A stretch of DNA of 64,000 nucleotides from Chrysophaeum taylorii (GCA_029834535.1 JAQMWT010000379.1:372001-436000), one strand, 5' to 3'. Counted from the first letter of the stretch, positions 22,641 through 35,052 are shown. The notes: generated from the sequence alone by a model not told the origin. Program-made: numbers and translations.

Positions 22641-23237
22641 ATGAATATGGCGAAATTAACTTGGAACAATTGAAAAAAAAAATCCTCTACTACTATGTCT
22701 TCCGTGTCGTCGCTTATACCTTCGTCATTTCCTTCGGGTGCACTTGTTTGGCTTTAAAGGGAGAGTGGCTCCTTTACCCAGTCTTCCAAGTCCTCTCAAC
22801 GATGCGTGTCTTTCTCTGGCGTTACTCCACGCTGAGTCACGCGATGAACTTACCCGTATAGTCTTCACCTCACCTTCACCTTAAACATGCTCCTGCTGCT
22901 TTCTCTTAGTGAGCTATCAAGGTCACCTACTCGTGTTCTTGGTGTCCCTGATTTCTCGAGGGATGCAGAGAAATCTCCAGTCTCTAGCCCTCGTGACGTC
23001 AGCTGAGAATGATATCTATTCCTTACCCTTTACTCTCCCCTTCTACACAACCTCTAGGACCTTGTGTTCTGCTCACGCTCATCATCATGGATTAGCGCCC
23101 CCCGTGGTACGAAGTTTTACATGCTAGCTTAGGTTTAGTTCTACGTGTCGTCTGTCGTGTGCGGAGGCTAGGGGAACTAATAACCTGTTCACTGAACTCT
23201 AACCTGCCAGACTCACACGGTGAGGCGGGGTGGTTCT
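22641..23237. other. AT-richer stretch between retroelement remnants
   Basis: No gene or clear domain. It is probably decayed mobile-element sequence. Confidence 0.35.
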
Positions 23238-26110
23238 TCAGTAACTTTTACCATGCACCACAGAATACTCTGCAGGTGAAGTTGCGAATGAGAACATCAA
23301 TCTCATGCGGAGAAAAATCGGTAACACGCAGTGTGCACTCTTTGGTCCATTTCGACTTATCAGTGAAGCTACAACCATAGATGTCCTTCTATTCGGGCTT
23401 GAGCTTACGATTTTCACGATGAGATGCCGGAATACCGTAGGAGGGCTTATCGTCAAATCCAAGATCAGAATTAAAGTGCAAAGCAACACGGTCATTCTCG
23501 AAATCCCACCCAGCATGAATTTCAGCGACATAAATCTTTCTTCGCCACTTAGAATAATTGCGATCTGGAATACGGAAGATGACGAACTTACCACGCTCGT
23601 AATCGTAGCGAAAAGTCTCGGATGGCATTGGTATCGCGCGATCGATAATTGGGGGCGGACCAGAACTGGCGTTATCTGTTGAACGGACACCGTCCGACGT
23701 TCGGGCAGGTTGTCAAGAGATTCGATTTGATAAGCTGCGGGCGAAAGTCTCTTGGTGATGACAAACGGTCCACGCCATTCCGGTCGTCACTGTTCTGCGG
23801 GCGAGGAATATATAATGAGACTGGAGATCCTTCCGCGTATTCGACATCAACTTGATCAGCATGGTAAGCAAACTTCTCTTTGCGCTTAGAACTCTGTTGA
23901 GCTTCAGCCGCAACCTGCGTGTAAAACTTCAAAGCGCTCCCTGTCTCAGTAAAAGCATCGGCACGCGTCTTCGGCAGGTGTCGCATGGGATGGCTAAGGA
24001 AGGTGTAATCAGTCGGAAGCATAGGCTGACGATTTTGGCGACGCATAAATGAGGAAATACCCTGATCGCCGACCGCATGGTTGCGATGGAGGACGGTGCC
24101 TCATGAATCCTGAGCCTTGCGAGGGCATCCGCCCTCCCGGCGTAGGTTGGCACCTATTCGCCTCTCGGGCGGGCCGGTTGGCAGCCGGAACGTTCGCAGT
24201 GGGACGGGGTATGGCCGGGGGGCGCAGACGGAAGGTTATCGACGAGTTGGTTGTCAGTCACATCGCGGTCTCCTCGTCGCATGGCGACAAGCTTGATGAT
24301 CACTCTCCGCCGACCCACCTTTCGGCGCCCCTCGTCTACAGGCCCATGATTCCGGACTAGCTCCTGTCGGTCCGGCCTGGCTCCCATGCTCGGGAGAGGT
24401 CTGAAGTTAGTTAGTTAGTTAGTTAAATGAGGAAATCTGATTACCTGGGATGAACTTGCGATTGTAACACAGAAAGCAACATACTTCGCGAATGCAGGCC
24501 AATCAGTGATAATCCGATTTTGGAGACAGGCACGAAGAAAAGCCTTGAGAAAACTGCTGACGCGCTCGGCAGGATTAGCCCGAGCGCGATAGGGAATCGT
24601 AATCTGATATTGCACGTTGAAACGCTCACAGCAACCTTGCATCAGCTCATTGACGAACTCACGATCGTTTTCCGTACGAATCAATTGCGGCAAATACCCT
24701 CGCAACAAGATGTTATGTGTGACAAATGACTCGAGAATAGCGTCAGCTGCCTTAGTTCGAAGCACATCCAAAATCAAGAAATGCGAAAAATGATCGAGCA
24801 TAACGAGAATGTGCGTCTTGGGACCAGAACTTTGCAATGGTCCAAAAAAATCCATACAGAGGGCAGATCAATCTCTATGTTGAAGGTGTCCAGACTTCTT
24901 CGATTCGGGCGTTCAAGCCTTCAGACACATGATACAATGAACTACAAAAGACCCGACTTTGTTGGACATGTGAGGCCACCAAAAACGCTCAAAGATCGCC
25001 TGAACAGTGCTCTCGCGACCCATATGACCACCGTTGACTGGACTGTCATGGTACAACCGAATAATGCGATCGCGCAATCTCGCAGGGGCAACAATCATAG
25101 GATGGAAGTCGACTGCGATGCGACACCAGACTTTAAGGATGATCTCGAAACAAGTATTGGCACCATAACGACGAAGAGAATGGCCCTGAGTCATCCGAGC
25201 GCGTATATTCCCGCACGTAGGGTTCTCTTTCGGAGCCTGAATAATCTCCTCGAGCGTGAGGATGTCTGGAATCTTTTCAATATACTCCTAAAGAACTGCG
25301 GTATCGTGCATTAGATGTCGTTGAGACTGTAAACGAAATTTCTGACGCTGGTGCGTACCACTGGAAATAGCCAAAACCATTGGATCATTTGGCGGTTTGC
25401 CTTCTCTTCGGGTATGTCAGTGGTGACAAATGACAACGTGACGTGGCGCCTACGGAGCGGTACACCATTCTCATCATTGGCCGTCGACAGCTCCTGGAAA
25501 ACCAAATGCGCGTGATTGAGAGGCTCTCCGAACTCATTAGTCTCAATGACATGATCAATCGGGCTTCGAGAGAGGCAATAAGGAATACTCATCCCTTGCG
25601 ACTTCCCCGGCTTGTAGCAAAGTTTAGGATCTTAATTCGCGAGGCGCATGGCCCAACAAGCGAGCTGACCAGGCGAGTGAGTCGCATACCGCAAGAACGA
25701 GTGAGTCGCATACCGCAAGAACGTCAGATTAAGATGATCCATCTCTATATCACCCCTATGACCCCCGATGTAAGATCGGAAATGCTCCAGAGAAGGGATG
25801 ACTGCTAACAGCTCTAAATCGCGAGACTCGTAGTGTCGCGTCTCCTCCGGCAAAGCTCAGCTCCAGTGCTCGATCAATCGTTCTTCACGATTGACTCGTC
25901 CTTTCTCGTCCTTCACTTCGACAACTCGGAAAAGATACGCACCAAGTCCATCCTTGGACCCATCCGATCGTATCTGGAACGGCAAGTTATAATCTGGATG
26001 ATTCACGCCGCCAACGCAGCAACAAAGGTCATGTCCCAGGCCTTTTGACACTCAAGCGTCCACTCGAAGCGTACGCCTTTGAAACACAGTCGGCTCGTGT
26101 TAGGCAAGGT
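23238..26110 (-). mobile_element. Ty3/Gypsy retrotransposon pol remnant
   Basis: Read on the minus strand, the order is RT end/RNase H, integrase zinc finger, integrase core, C-terminal tail. RNase H: HPDYNLPFQIRSDGSKDGLG near 25990, then ETRHYESRDLELLAVIPSLE near 25840. Zinc-binding segment near 25100: RLYHDSPVNGGHMGRESTVQ with FVVHCIMCLKA. Integrase core 24855-24430: MDFFGPLQSSGPKTHILVML, RTENDREFV (the second acidic position) and NPAERV (the catalytic Glu region). The tail is 24046-23240. Frames are broken, an in-frame 24-bp duplication disturbs RNase H (25674-25721), and a SINE-like insertion splits integrase from its tail. It is not functional. Confidence 0.8.
24059..24423 (+). mobile_element. 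SINE-like insertion with 13-bp target duplication
   Basis: Both sides carry the same 13 bp, TAAATGAGGAAAT (24046-24058 and 24424-24436). Removing the insertion rejoins the Gypsy integrase region. The insert starts ACCCTGATCGC and ends in a (GTTA)n tail of about five units just before the right repeat. About 140 bp of its body (from CTTGCGAGGGC, with GGTTGGCACCTATTCGCCTC and GGGACGGGGTATGG) recurs at 53725-53862. Length 365 bp, a simple-repeat tail and a non-fixed-length TSD point to an LINE-mobilised SINE or a short LINE fragment. No protein is supported. tRNA-type A and B boxes are not convincing by eye. Confidence 0.7.
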
Positions 26111-27299
26111 CCCTCGTGTAGGAATATTCTTCTTCCTTTCTGTTATTATGTTCACGCCGCCGGCCAGTCGATCGAGATCTTGTCGACCTCGACTTGGACG
26201 AGGTCGTGCTCGATGTGGTACTCAGGGCCGCCTTCCATTAATTGTTCACCTCAGCGAACTCGTTGAAGTCATATTATGCTCGCGAACTCGGAAAATTGCT
26301 GCGCTGTTCGGCGCCTTCTACCGACACGCCGTCGTGTTCACGCGAAAGATTCGGGAGCGAGGAAGGCGGGACGCGAAAGCTCTCGAAGAACGCGTAGAAG
26401 GAAGGCGGCTGCGTTGGGAACGCGCAGCACCGCGGGATCGGATTTTTTTCGGGCAACGATAAGTTTTACACGGGACGCACGATCCACGAAGTGCTCGCGC
26501 GCAGTTCCCGTGTCTAGCTTGCGACCGGGATTTGGTCAGTGCAATTTTTGGAAATAACGATTGGTGCGATCTCGCATACCAATTTTGAGTCTAGCCTTGG
26601 ATCTACGAAGCCGCGACCGACCTCGCTCATCCCACCGATCGGAAACTTTGGGTCGCAGCGTTTTACGTACTTGGCATGCTGATCGGATGCACAAGAGCTC
26701 GGTAAGGAGGCAACAACAGCTCGCGAATTTCTGCGCACCTAGATTCTCGAGTCGTGGATCTTTGGGCAAAGTTCGGGCAGCCAAGATCGGATAGACAACC
26801 GCATCGTGGACTCGGGCTTCGACCGCCGCGTTACAGTCAGAGAGTATCGATGAGAATGTAGCACATAATGCACACGTACTGGAGAGGTTCAGTTCCATTA
26901 TCACCGCGTATGCCAACACCGACTGTTGCATATCGGCCAGCTCGACGCGCGGCAGCTATAGTGCGCGACAATCGTGCATTTGACGTAATCACGAGCTGCA
27001 CGCGGTGAACGTATAATGATGTGCGTGCTGTCGATGTGGGCAAAGGCCCAGCTTGAGGAGTCGCCGATCATATACGTGGGAGCTAGATGATTATTACCGC
27101 AACGCTGCGCGATGGGTCAAGAGGCTCGTCGTGTCTAGGATGTCGGAATCCAGACAGGCGGGAGCCGTTTGTGTTCGCGAAAGGTCGTTACACGCACCAC
27201 ACATCGCAATACACAAGCTGCTCGCTGGGAAGGCTAATCAACTAGCAACTCAAAAAAAAACTAAGGAGGACGCTCGGTCGCTCGCAAGGAGAAATCCAT
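26111..27299. other. Gene-free stretch, right end of the retroelement valley
   Basis: Only short frames without motifs are present. The reverse-transcriptase part of the Gypsy element would be expected here but is not recognisable. Confidence 0.4.
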
Positions 27300-29531
27300 C
27301 TACTTTTTTTCCTTGAGCTTAGCTGCGCGTTCTTCTTGGTACTTTTTGATGAGGGCGGCTTGGGTGTCGGAGGTGACAGGTTGGTGTTCCTTGTACTCCA
27401 TGGTAAACTCGCCCTTGCCCTGCGAGATGCTTCTGATGTCGGTGGAGTAGCCAAACATGAGGGCGAGCGGGACGTCGGCGGCGACGAGGGCGGTGCCACC
27501 GTCATCCGAAATCTCCGAGCTCGTGATCAAGCCCCGACGCTGGTTGATACCACCGAGGACGTCGCCGTGGAATTCGGCGGGTACGGTGACCTCGAGGGAC
27601 ATGATCGGTTCGAGGACGGCGGGGCGCGCTTTTTCGATCGCGCTTCGGAGGGCGCCGTGCATTGCCGCTCGGAAGGCCATGTCCGAGGAGTCGACGGCGT
27701 GCGTGACGCCGTCGGTCAAGACGACGCGCATGCCCTCGATCGGTGCGCCAACCAGGTGTCCTCTCGCGATGGCCTCGCGCGCGCCTTTGTCGCACGAGGG
27801 GATGAACTCGGGGGGGATGTTTGTGCCGACGACGTTGTTAACGAACTCGAAGGGCTCGTCCAAATCGTCGTCGGCTTCTCCGTCGTCGAGGGGTTCGATG
27901 TACCCAATGACGCGGGCGTACTGGCCCGAGCCGCCGGTCTGCTTCTTGTGAAGGTAATCGAAATCCGCGCGCGTCGCGATCGCCTCGCGGTAGTTGACGC
28001 GGGGGTTACCGACGTCGCATTCGACCTTGTACTCGCGCAGCATGCGCTCGACGTAGACGTCGAGATGGAGCTCGCCCATGCCGCTCAAGATGGTCTGCTT
28101 GGACTCGGGGTCGACGTGGACCCTGAGCGTCGGGTCCTCGCGCGCGAAGCGCTGGAGCGCCGCGCCAAAGGCGTCCATCGCGTTCGACGTGCCTCCTTTG
28201 TTGTTTTTTTTTGGGGCAACGGCGAGCGATATGACGGGGCGCGGCACGAACATGGAGCTCATCGCGAGTCCTCTCGCGTCGGCGGCGTTCTCGAACGAGT
28301 CCATCGACGCGCACTCGACGCCAAACATGGCGACTACGTCGCCCGCGGACGCCGCGTCGATGTCCTCCATCTCGTTGGCGTGCATCCGAACGAGGCGCGG
28401 GATTTTTGTGGTTTTGCGCGTCCGCACGTTAACGATCGTCCCGCCCTTGCGTATGGTCCCGCGATAGATGCGCACGTACGTGAGCTGGCCGTACCGCGAC
28501 TCCTCGAGCTTGAACGCTAGAGCGAGCAACGGTTCCGAGCCGTCGCATTCGACGGGGACCTCCCTCTCGCCGTCGTCGACGGCGAGGGCCATGATGCCGT
28601 CGCGCTCGACGGGGCTCGGGAGGTAGTCGACGACGCCGTCGAGCAGCGGCTGGACGCCCTTGTTCTTGAACGCCGAGCCCATGAACACGGGGACGAACTG
28701 CCTCCGGACCGTCGCGCGGCGAATGGCTGCGCGCAACGCGTCATCGTCGACGTCCCCTTGGTCCAGGTAGGCCTCGGCGATGTCGTCGTCGACGTCCGAA
28801 AGGCGCTCGATGAGCTCGACGCGCTTGGCCTCGACGAGATCTCGCACCTCGGTCGGCGCGTCGCCGACCCGGACCACCTCGCCCCTCGCCCCTTCGAACA
28901 GAAAGCTCCGGCCGCTCACGACGTCCACGACTCCCACGTGCCTCTCTTCGAGCCCGATCGGTACCTGCACGGCGGCCGCGTTGAGGGCCATCTGCTTGCG
29001 AACCATCTCGATCACGCGCCACGGGTCGGCTCCCGCGCGATCGAGTTTGTTCACGAACGCGACGCGCGGCACGTCGTACCGCTTCATCTGCCGGTCCACC
29101 GTCAGGCTCTGACTCTGCACGCCCGCAACCCCGCACAGCACCAGCACGCCCCCGTCGAGGACGCGCAGCGCGCGCTCGACCTCGATCGTGAAGTCGACGT
29201 GCCCCGGAGTGTCGATTATGTTCACGTGGTGCTCGCCCCACTGGCAGTGCGTCGCTGCGCTCTGGATCGTGATACCCTTCTCGCGCTCCAGATCCATCGA
29301 GTCCATCTTCGCACCGACTCCGTCCTTTCCGCGCACGTCGTGGATCGACGCGATGCGACCCGTGTAGAACAAAATCCGCTCAGTCAGCGTCGTCTTCCCG
29401 CTGTCAATGTGCGCCGAGATTCCGATGTTACGCAACAGCTGCGTCGACACGCTGCTGCTGCTGCTGCTGCTTCTCGACCACCGCCGACCGCATCTCCACA
29501 GCAGTCGCTCGGAGATTCTTCGACGCATCAT
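27300..29531 (-). CDS. GFM1: Mitochondrial elongation factor G1
   Basis: 743 aa from the ATG at 29531 (upstream in-frame sequence is not protein-like). The first ~37 residues are Arg/Ser-rich with a run of serines, a mitochondrial presequence. GTPase motifs follow: [13 protein letters not shown] (P-loop), GITIQSAAT (switch I), DTPGH and [24 protein letters not shown] is characteristic of mitochondrial EF-G1 rather than EF-G2 or EF2. Domains II-V are complete (GSGQYARV in domain [11 protein letters not shown] and [16 protein letters not shown] near the end). It moves tRNA and mRNA through the mitochondrial ribosome after peptide transfer. Length matches the family. The serine run is encoded by a GCT/CTG repeat at 29457-29478 that may vary in length. 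It is divergent from the GH1 gene. Confidence 0.95.
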   Translation of the reverse strand: MMRRRISERLLWRCGRRWSRSSSSSSSVSTQLLRNIGISAHIDSGKTTLTERILFYTGRIASIHDVRGKDGVGAKMDSMDLEREKGITIQSAATHCQWGEHHVNIIDTPGHVDFTIEVERALRVLDGGVLVLCGVAGVQSQSLTVDRQMKRYDVPRVAFVNKLDRAGADPWRVIEMVRKQMALNAAAVQVPIGLEERHVGVVDVVSGRSFLFEGARGEVVRVGDAPTEVRDLVEAKRVELIERLSDVDDDIAEAYLDQGDVDDDALRAAIRRATVRRQFVPVFMGSAFKNKGVQPLLDGVVDYLPSPVERDGIMALAVDDGEREVPVECDGSEPLLALAFKLEESRYGQLTYVRIYRGTIRKGGTIVNVRTRKTTKIPRLVRMHANEMEDIDAASAGDVVAMFGVECASMDSFENAADARGLAMSSMFVPRPVISLAVAPKKNNKGGTSNAMDAFGAALQRFAREDPTLRVHVDPESKQTILSGMGELHLDVYVERMLREYKVECDVGNPRVNYREAIATRADFDYLHKKQTGGSGQYARVIGYIEPLDDGEADDDLDEPFEFVNNVVGTNIPPEFIPSCDKGAREAIARGHLVGAPIEGMRVVLTDGVTHAVDSSDMAFRAAMHGALRSAIEKARPAVLEPIMSLEVTVPAEFHGDVLGGINQRRGLITSSEISDDGGTALVAADVPLALMFGYSTDIRSISQGKGEFTMEYKEHQPVTSDTQAALIKKYQEERAAKLKEKK

Positions 29532-29823
29532 CGCGCCCCTCGCTTTTTCGCGATGATGAATGAAATTAAAAGTGGGGTGGAACAATACAATAATACAAGT
29601 GGGGAGGGAGGGAGGGAGCGAAGCACACCCACCACCTCTCTCCACGTCACCGCGAGGGTAGAAGAGATGGGGGAAGGATACAAGGAGTCACACCACGTCA
29701 CTGCAAGGGTAACTTCAGTTCTGGGGTAAGGCTCGGCGACGGACCGAAGACGTACGACGACGGTGCGCCAGCCGAACAGCGCCTCTTGACAACGAGAACA
29801 ACGCCAGAACGTAGCGTGCTACA

Positions 29824-32074
29824 ATGAACGCGCTGCGTTGGTGCCTCGTCGGGACCCTGATGCCGGCGCGCGGCGAGGCGGTGTGCTTCCGACGTCTGTT
29901 TGGCTCGAGCCTTGTTGTCGCGTGCGGCCATCGCGCCTCTTGTTGTTGCAATCAAGCATGCTTGCGACGTGTCCCCGCAGGTTCTCGCGCTCCCTGACGG
30001 CTTGCAACGCTTCCCGGCCGACTTCGCGTGGGGATCGGCGACGGCAGCGTGCGTCGCCGCGAAGTAATGCGCGCTCCCCGACATTTCTCGTCTCGCAGCT
30101 ACCAGATCGAAGGTCCGCGGGCCGACGACTCGTTGTTTGGATTGCGACGGCGCGCAGGCGGCGCAAAGGCCGATGGAAGAGGGCCATCGATTTGGGACAC
30201 CTTCTCTCACACACCGTTCAAGACGTACAAGAACCAAACGGGCGACGTGAGCGTTTTCTTTCTCGTCGCTCGCGTCATCGTTTACGCAGATTGCGGACGA
30301 CCACTATCACCGGCGAGAGTTTAGCTTTCGGTCGTGACCCGTTTGTGCTGACAGGTTCGCGGAGGACATCGCCCTCATGAAGTCGCTTGGTGCGCCACCC
30401 CGAGACTCGCGCGACTCACGCAGGATGCGCTCCAGGCTTGAAGCATTACCGACTCTCGCTGTCCTGGTCTCGGCTGCTCCCGAAAGGACGAGGGTCGACC
30501 TTCAACCAGGCAGGGCTAAATTTCTACATGGCGATATTCCGGCTCCTGAGTGATTCGGGTATCGAGCCTCTCGTGACGCTCTACCACTGGGACTTGCCGC
30601 AAGCGCTCGAAGACGCGTACGGCGGCTGGCGCAGCCAAGACGTCGTCGAGGACTTTGCGGATTTCGCAGACATGGCTTTCGACGCCTTCGGCACGTATGT
30701 CAAGTCCTGGCTGACCTTCAACGAAGCGCTCACCTTCATCGGCGAAGGCTACGGCGACGGCGTACATGCGCGTTCTTCCTCCCTCCCTGAGAGATCGTCC
30801 GTTTGACTGCCCGTCGTCACTCGCGTCGTTTCCTCAGGCACCCGGCCGCTGCTCGGACCGCAGGCGCTGCGCCGAGGGCGACTCGAACCTCGAGCCAGTG
30901 ATAGCTGCGCATAACGTGTTGCTCGTACGTCAAAGCAGCGGCGTCATAGTGATGATTATGATTATTCTCGTCGACGCTGCCGTTGCGTTTTGAGCCGAGG
31001 CCGTAGGCACACGCGGCGGCGGTCGGAAAGTTTCGGCGAAGGTTCGCGGGGCAACCCAGGTACGAGATCGGCACGACCAACTGCGGGCACATGACGTACC
31101 CGCTCCGCGAGTCGGACACCGAGCGGAACCAGGAGTTCATGGAAGGTCAATTCGGGTGGTTCTTTGATCCCGTCGTCTACGGCGACTACCCCGAGTCGAT
31201 GAAACGTCGCGTGGGCGACGCGATGCCGGCGTTCACGCCCGAGCAGTCGGCCGCGCTTCGAGGCTCGGTCGACTTCCTCGGAGTGAATTACTACACGGCG
31301 CGGTGGATCGCCGTCCCGGACAAGATCCACCGCCCCTCGCCCTCGGCCAACGGCATACCCTTTCTCAACGCAATGTTCACGATGACGGCGTACGACGACA
31401 ACAGAGTCGCCATTGGTCCGCGCGCCGGCTCGGAGTGGTTGTACGTCGTGCCGGAGGGTATCCACGACGTCCTCGTTTGGATCAACAACCGCTATCCCAC
31501 TAACCCACTCACGGGAAGCCCCTACGACCTCCGAATCACGGAGAACGGCCTCGCGATGCCCTTTAGGCTCGAGCTCAGCGTGTCGGACGCCCTCAACGAC
31601 ACGTTCCGCGTCGATTTCTTCCGATCGCACATCGAGGAGGTCGCGCGCGCCATCGCTGAGGGTGTTCGAGTGACTGCGTACTATGCGTGGTCCCTCCTCG
31701 ATAACTTTGAATGGGCCGACGGATACTCCAAGAGATTTGGCATCGTCTACGTTGATTACGAGACTCAGACGCGCACGGCCAAGCTCTCGGCGTGGTGGTA
31801 CTCGGCGCTCATGGAAGCCCACGCAGCAACCCATCGCCTAGGTCCCGTCGCTCCTCGGGGCTCCCCCCCCGCGGCCTTCGCATCAAAGCACACGGCTGCC
31901 CTCGCTGCGCCTCTCGTCCTCTTTGCCTCCGTAGCCATGCTAGCCATACTCGCGCTCGCGCGAAGACCTCAGTCGTCACTGCCGAACACGCGCGTCGAAC
32001 TCCCAAGCTGCCCCCCACCGACGCCTGTAGCGCAGAGCCGCTTCGCAAGCCACCGCTACAACCGCATTCCGTAA
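29824..32074 (+). CDS. Membrane-anchored GH1 beta-glycosidase, 9 exons
   Basis: Model: 29824-29880, 29981-30048, 30099-30112, 30158-30246, 30290-30312, 30355-30389, 30436-30767, 30838-30924, 31007-32074. The frame is kept throughout; 590 aa. GH1 landmarks: FAWGSATAAYQIEG, DGRGPSIWDTF, KHYRLSLSWSR, LYHWDLPQ, TFNEA (acid/base Glu), APGRCSD, LGVNYYTARW, ITENG (nucleophile Glu) and AWSLLDNFEWADGY. A short hydrophobic N-terminus suggests a signal peptide. After the catalytic domain comes a Ser/Ala-rich spacer and a transmembrane segment (LAAPLVLFASVAMLAILALA), so the enzyme is probably a type I membrane protein facing the lumen or outside. Two introns (30313-30354, 30768-30837) use GC donors. The 45-nt intron 30113-30157 is a multiple of three and might be retained. 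The first exon is the least certain. Confidence 0.85.
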
Positions 32075-32707
32075 TCACGAGGACGGCAGAAGAGTGCACT
32101 ATTCCAGGAGCTTAGGCCCGCGCCGTTGACCCCGGCGATGTTGCTTTTTTGTGTTCGTTCTCTCTCTCAACCACCACCACCACCACCACCACCACCACCA
32201 CCGAATGAGAGAGGCCCGCGTCCTATTCGCCCTCTCAATTCCTTGCACACTGACGGCACACTTCAGATCTGCCGGATTTGTGCTCCTCTGCTCTTGTCGC
32301 AACGATCGCGTTGACATCATCCATGTCTTTTGGCGTTGGTTGCCGTTGTGTGCATGATGCTGAAACCTGCATACATGTGTGCAAACCAATCCATTCGATC
32401 ATCAAGAGGCGAGTGCAGTTTCGTTTATTCTAAAATTAAGCCACGTTATGAATATGTCGTGGAATGCACCCGGACTTAACATAACCACCGCACGAGAACT
32501 GGGATCTGTGTGGATGAAGTATACCCAGGAGCAGAGGACTTCGCAGGGCTGCGGCGGCGGCGTCGGGCTCAGATTTTCTTGCGCATTACACAGGTCGCAA
32601 GGCGTAGTAGCTACTGCAGTCGAGTTGCGACACCCTCATCTCGCGTTGCGTAGTGTACAGAAAAGGGCGTGATGGCGTCGCAGTCGGATGTCGCCGCCGT
32701 GTTTTTG
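32075..32707. other. Convergent intergenic gap with (CAC)n
   Basis: 633 bp between the stop codons of the GH1 and channel genes. A pure CAC/CCA trinucleotide run of about 33 bp lies at 32170-32202. No gene is supported. Confidence 0.5.
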
Positions 32708-34992
32708 CTACGGTGTCTTAGGCGACCTGTGGGACTCGCCGGGAGGCTCACTGTGCGGCTTGCCTCCCTCGTCTTGGAACTTCTCGCATCTCTCGTCAGC
32801 TTCCTCGCCAGCTTCCTCGCCAGCCTCCTCTCGGGCTTTCTTCTCACTGGGGTGTCGTTGTTCGAACATCGAGGGTGACCGAGCGGTGCTGGGCGGTTTG
32901 CGATAGACGTATAAAGTCCTCTCCGAGGCCAAACACGTCCGAGTGGCGGGTGAAGAGGGCGGTGACTGGCCCAAACTATCACTCCGCGTTGTTCGCTGGA
33001 AGCTTTGTTGGTAATTTTTACACCTCGCGGCCACGAGGTTCTGCATCGCCTCGGACGCCAAAAGCATCTTCTCTTCAAGGTCGCCGAGCTTGTTATACAC
33101 GTCCACGAGATCTGTCGGATTGTCAAGAACACATCATCGATCGTACGCACGAGGTCGAAGGACGTGCTCGTTGAAGAAGTCGTGGTGGTCGAGGTTGTTG
33201 GCTCGGAGTTGAACCCCAGAGGTTAACGGCATGTCGTTGCCAGTTCCACAGCTAGTCGAGGACACCACCTACGCTGGGCATCAAACCACACGGTCTAAAG
33301 ACGCACGTCTTCGTTGTCGGGTTCTTCTTCTTCTCTCTCCTCTTCAAGAACCATCTTGTCGAGTAATATGGCAACAATGACGTTGATGAGCAGCAACGAG
33401 TGAATGATAATGAATAAGATGAAGTAAACCGCGATAAACGGCGTGTCTTCGAGCAGAGCCCGCGAGATCATCTCAGACCAGCTGTCGCCGATTAAGATCT
33501 GAAAGAGCGTGTAGAGCGACTTTAGGAAGTTGCCAAAATATTCGTGACCAAACGTCGCCGAAGCGCGGCACACGTTGTCGATGCCATAGCCGGGCGATGT
33601 CTGGATGTTGCACTCGCGCTCGCCAAGGGTGAATATTGTGCGGTTGACCTGAGACAAAGAACAACAACGCCTCGCGGCGACGCGACGTCGCAGGCTCACT
33701 TCGTAGTAGATCAAATCTTTACAGCTCCTGGGGCCACCCTCGCATGGGTATTTCTGGAAGTTCTCGTGACCGATGAGCGCGAACATGCACATGGTGATCA
33801 GCAAGATGCTCAAAGTTTCCCCAACGCCCGGCACGGCCTATGTTTTGTCGTTGTTTCTTCTTGATCTTCTTTATCTTTGCAATCAAAAGTACCGCACGTT
33901 TAGAAGGCCAGCGACGACTTGCTGTAGCGACTTGACGCGCTTGAAGATGCGGAAGACGCGGAAGGCCCGCATCATGCCTGGTGTTAACGCCGCATTCGGT
34001 CAATTCGAAACTGCAAGGTCGTTTCTTACGGAGCAAGCTGATCTCCCCGCTCTTGCTTTGGATGAGCTTGTCGACGGTCCCGGCCATCACCACGACGAAG
34101 TCGAACACGTTCCACGAATCTCTGATAAACCCAGCCGGCGTGTTCGAGCACAGGTTGACGAGAAGCTCGAACCAGAACAGCGCCTATTGACGTCGAGCCG
34201 TCAAGCACGCACCGTCTCATGAAACGTACGAAATAGACCCACTCGATGCGGACGAACGTTCGCTCGTAGCGACCTGCGCGCGCACGGAAGGGTGGGTCTC
34301 GCGTCGAGAAACACGACCGCACCATTGATCCCGATCTGTGCCTGGGCTATCGTAACCAAAAAATTGGTGATGATGAGAATCCCGACAAAGAACTCGGTGT
34401 AGGGGTTTTTGTAGAGCGACGTGATTTGCGCGTGTGTTGCGGTTAGTCTCCTTTTGACGCGCGGTGGCACCATCAAACGCGTCTCTTTGAGGCGGCGAAG
34501 ACCGTGGTGAATTCGGTGTTTGGATTGACTTTGCATGTAATCGTAATAGTGCTTGTGCCGGCGCGCGTAAAGAATTTCCTTCGTTGTCCGAGGCTTGTAG
34601 GGCTTGTAGTAGTGCAGGTCTTCGTCCGGGTACAACTTGGTCCGCATCCGCCTGGGTAAGCCCATCTGGATGAGCCGAATGTTACCGCTTCGAACCATAC
34701 CCGGCCGAGGTGGCGAGCTCGGCCGAGGTGGTGGGGTCACCGGCGTCGCCTCCTGGGGCTCCGCAGTCTTCGCGGGATCATCACTGGGATGCGGCGGCGG
34801 CGTCTCGAGATGCAGCGATTTCCCGCTGTCACACTCGTCGTCGTCGTCCTCCTCCTTTGGCATGATCTTCTCCTCGTCCTCGTGTCTCCCGATGTAGGCA
34901 CCGATGTACCGGTCGTTCTCCCGACAAAGTTCGGGGTCTTCGTCGTTGTCGTCGCGGTGCATGACGCCGGGGTCATCCTGGCGGACTTCCAT
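32708..34992 (-). CDS. Single-domain voltage-gated cation channel, 8 exons
   Basis: Model on the minus strand: 34992-34323, 34273-34230, 34183-34030, 33977-33898, 33837-33700, 33648-33307, 33268-33151, 33111-32708. All are GT-AG and the frame closes; 649 aa. Residues 1-195 are acidic/Pro-rich. S1 lies at ~200-217 (EFFVGILIITNFLVTIAQ), S2 at ~236-252 (ALFWFELLVNLC) and S3 at ~265-281 (NVFDFVVVMAGTV). S4 at ~290-305 has basic residues every third position (RMMRAFRVFRIFKRVK). S5 starts LLNAVPGVGETLSILLITM. The pore loop FQILIGDSWSEM has G416, D417 and W419. S6 follows (FILFIIIHSLLLINVIVAIL). One six-helix domain would assemble as a tetramer, like bacterial Nav and algal EukCat channels. A predicted coiled coil (DVYNKLGDLEEKMLLASEAM) and an acidic/Lys tail end the protein. 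If intron 6 is retained the protein stops at 33295 without this tail. Confidence 0.8.
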
Positions 34993-35052
34993 TTCACCAG
35001 CGGCAAATCATCATAAAATCCCCCCAAACATAATCTTCGGGGGTAATAATTC
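34993..35052. promoter_or_regulatory. 60-bp divergent start-to-start gap
   Basis: The channel gene (start 34992, minus) and the PDZ-ferredoxin gene (start 35053, plus) are head-to-head with 60 bp between ATGs. The gap is AT-richer than its flanks and holds CCCCC and GGGGG runs. No clear TATA box is seen. Confidence 0.4.

Noticed and set aside
24059-24423. SINE-like body read as a protein-coding repeat (PPGVGWHLFASR shared by both copies)
   Set aside because: The shared peptide follows from DNA similarity; the frames diverge on both sides and contain no start or domain.
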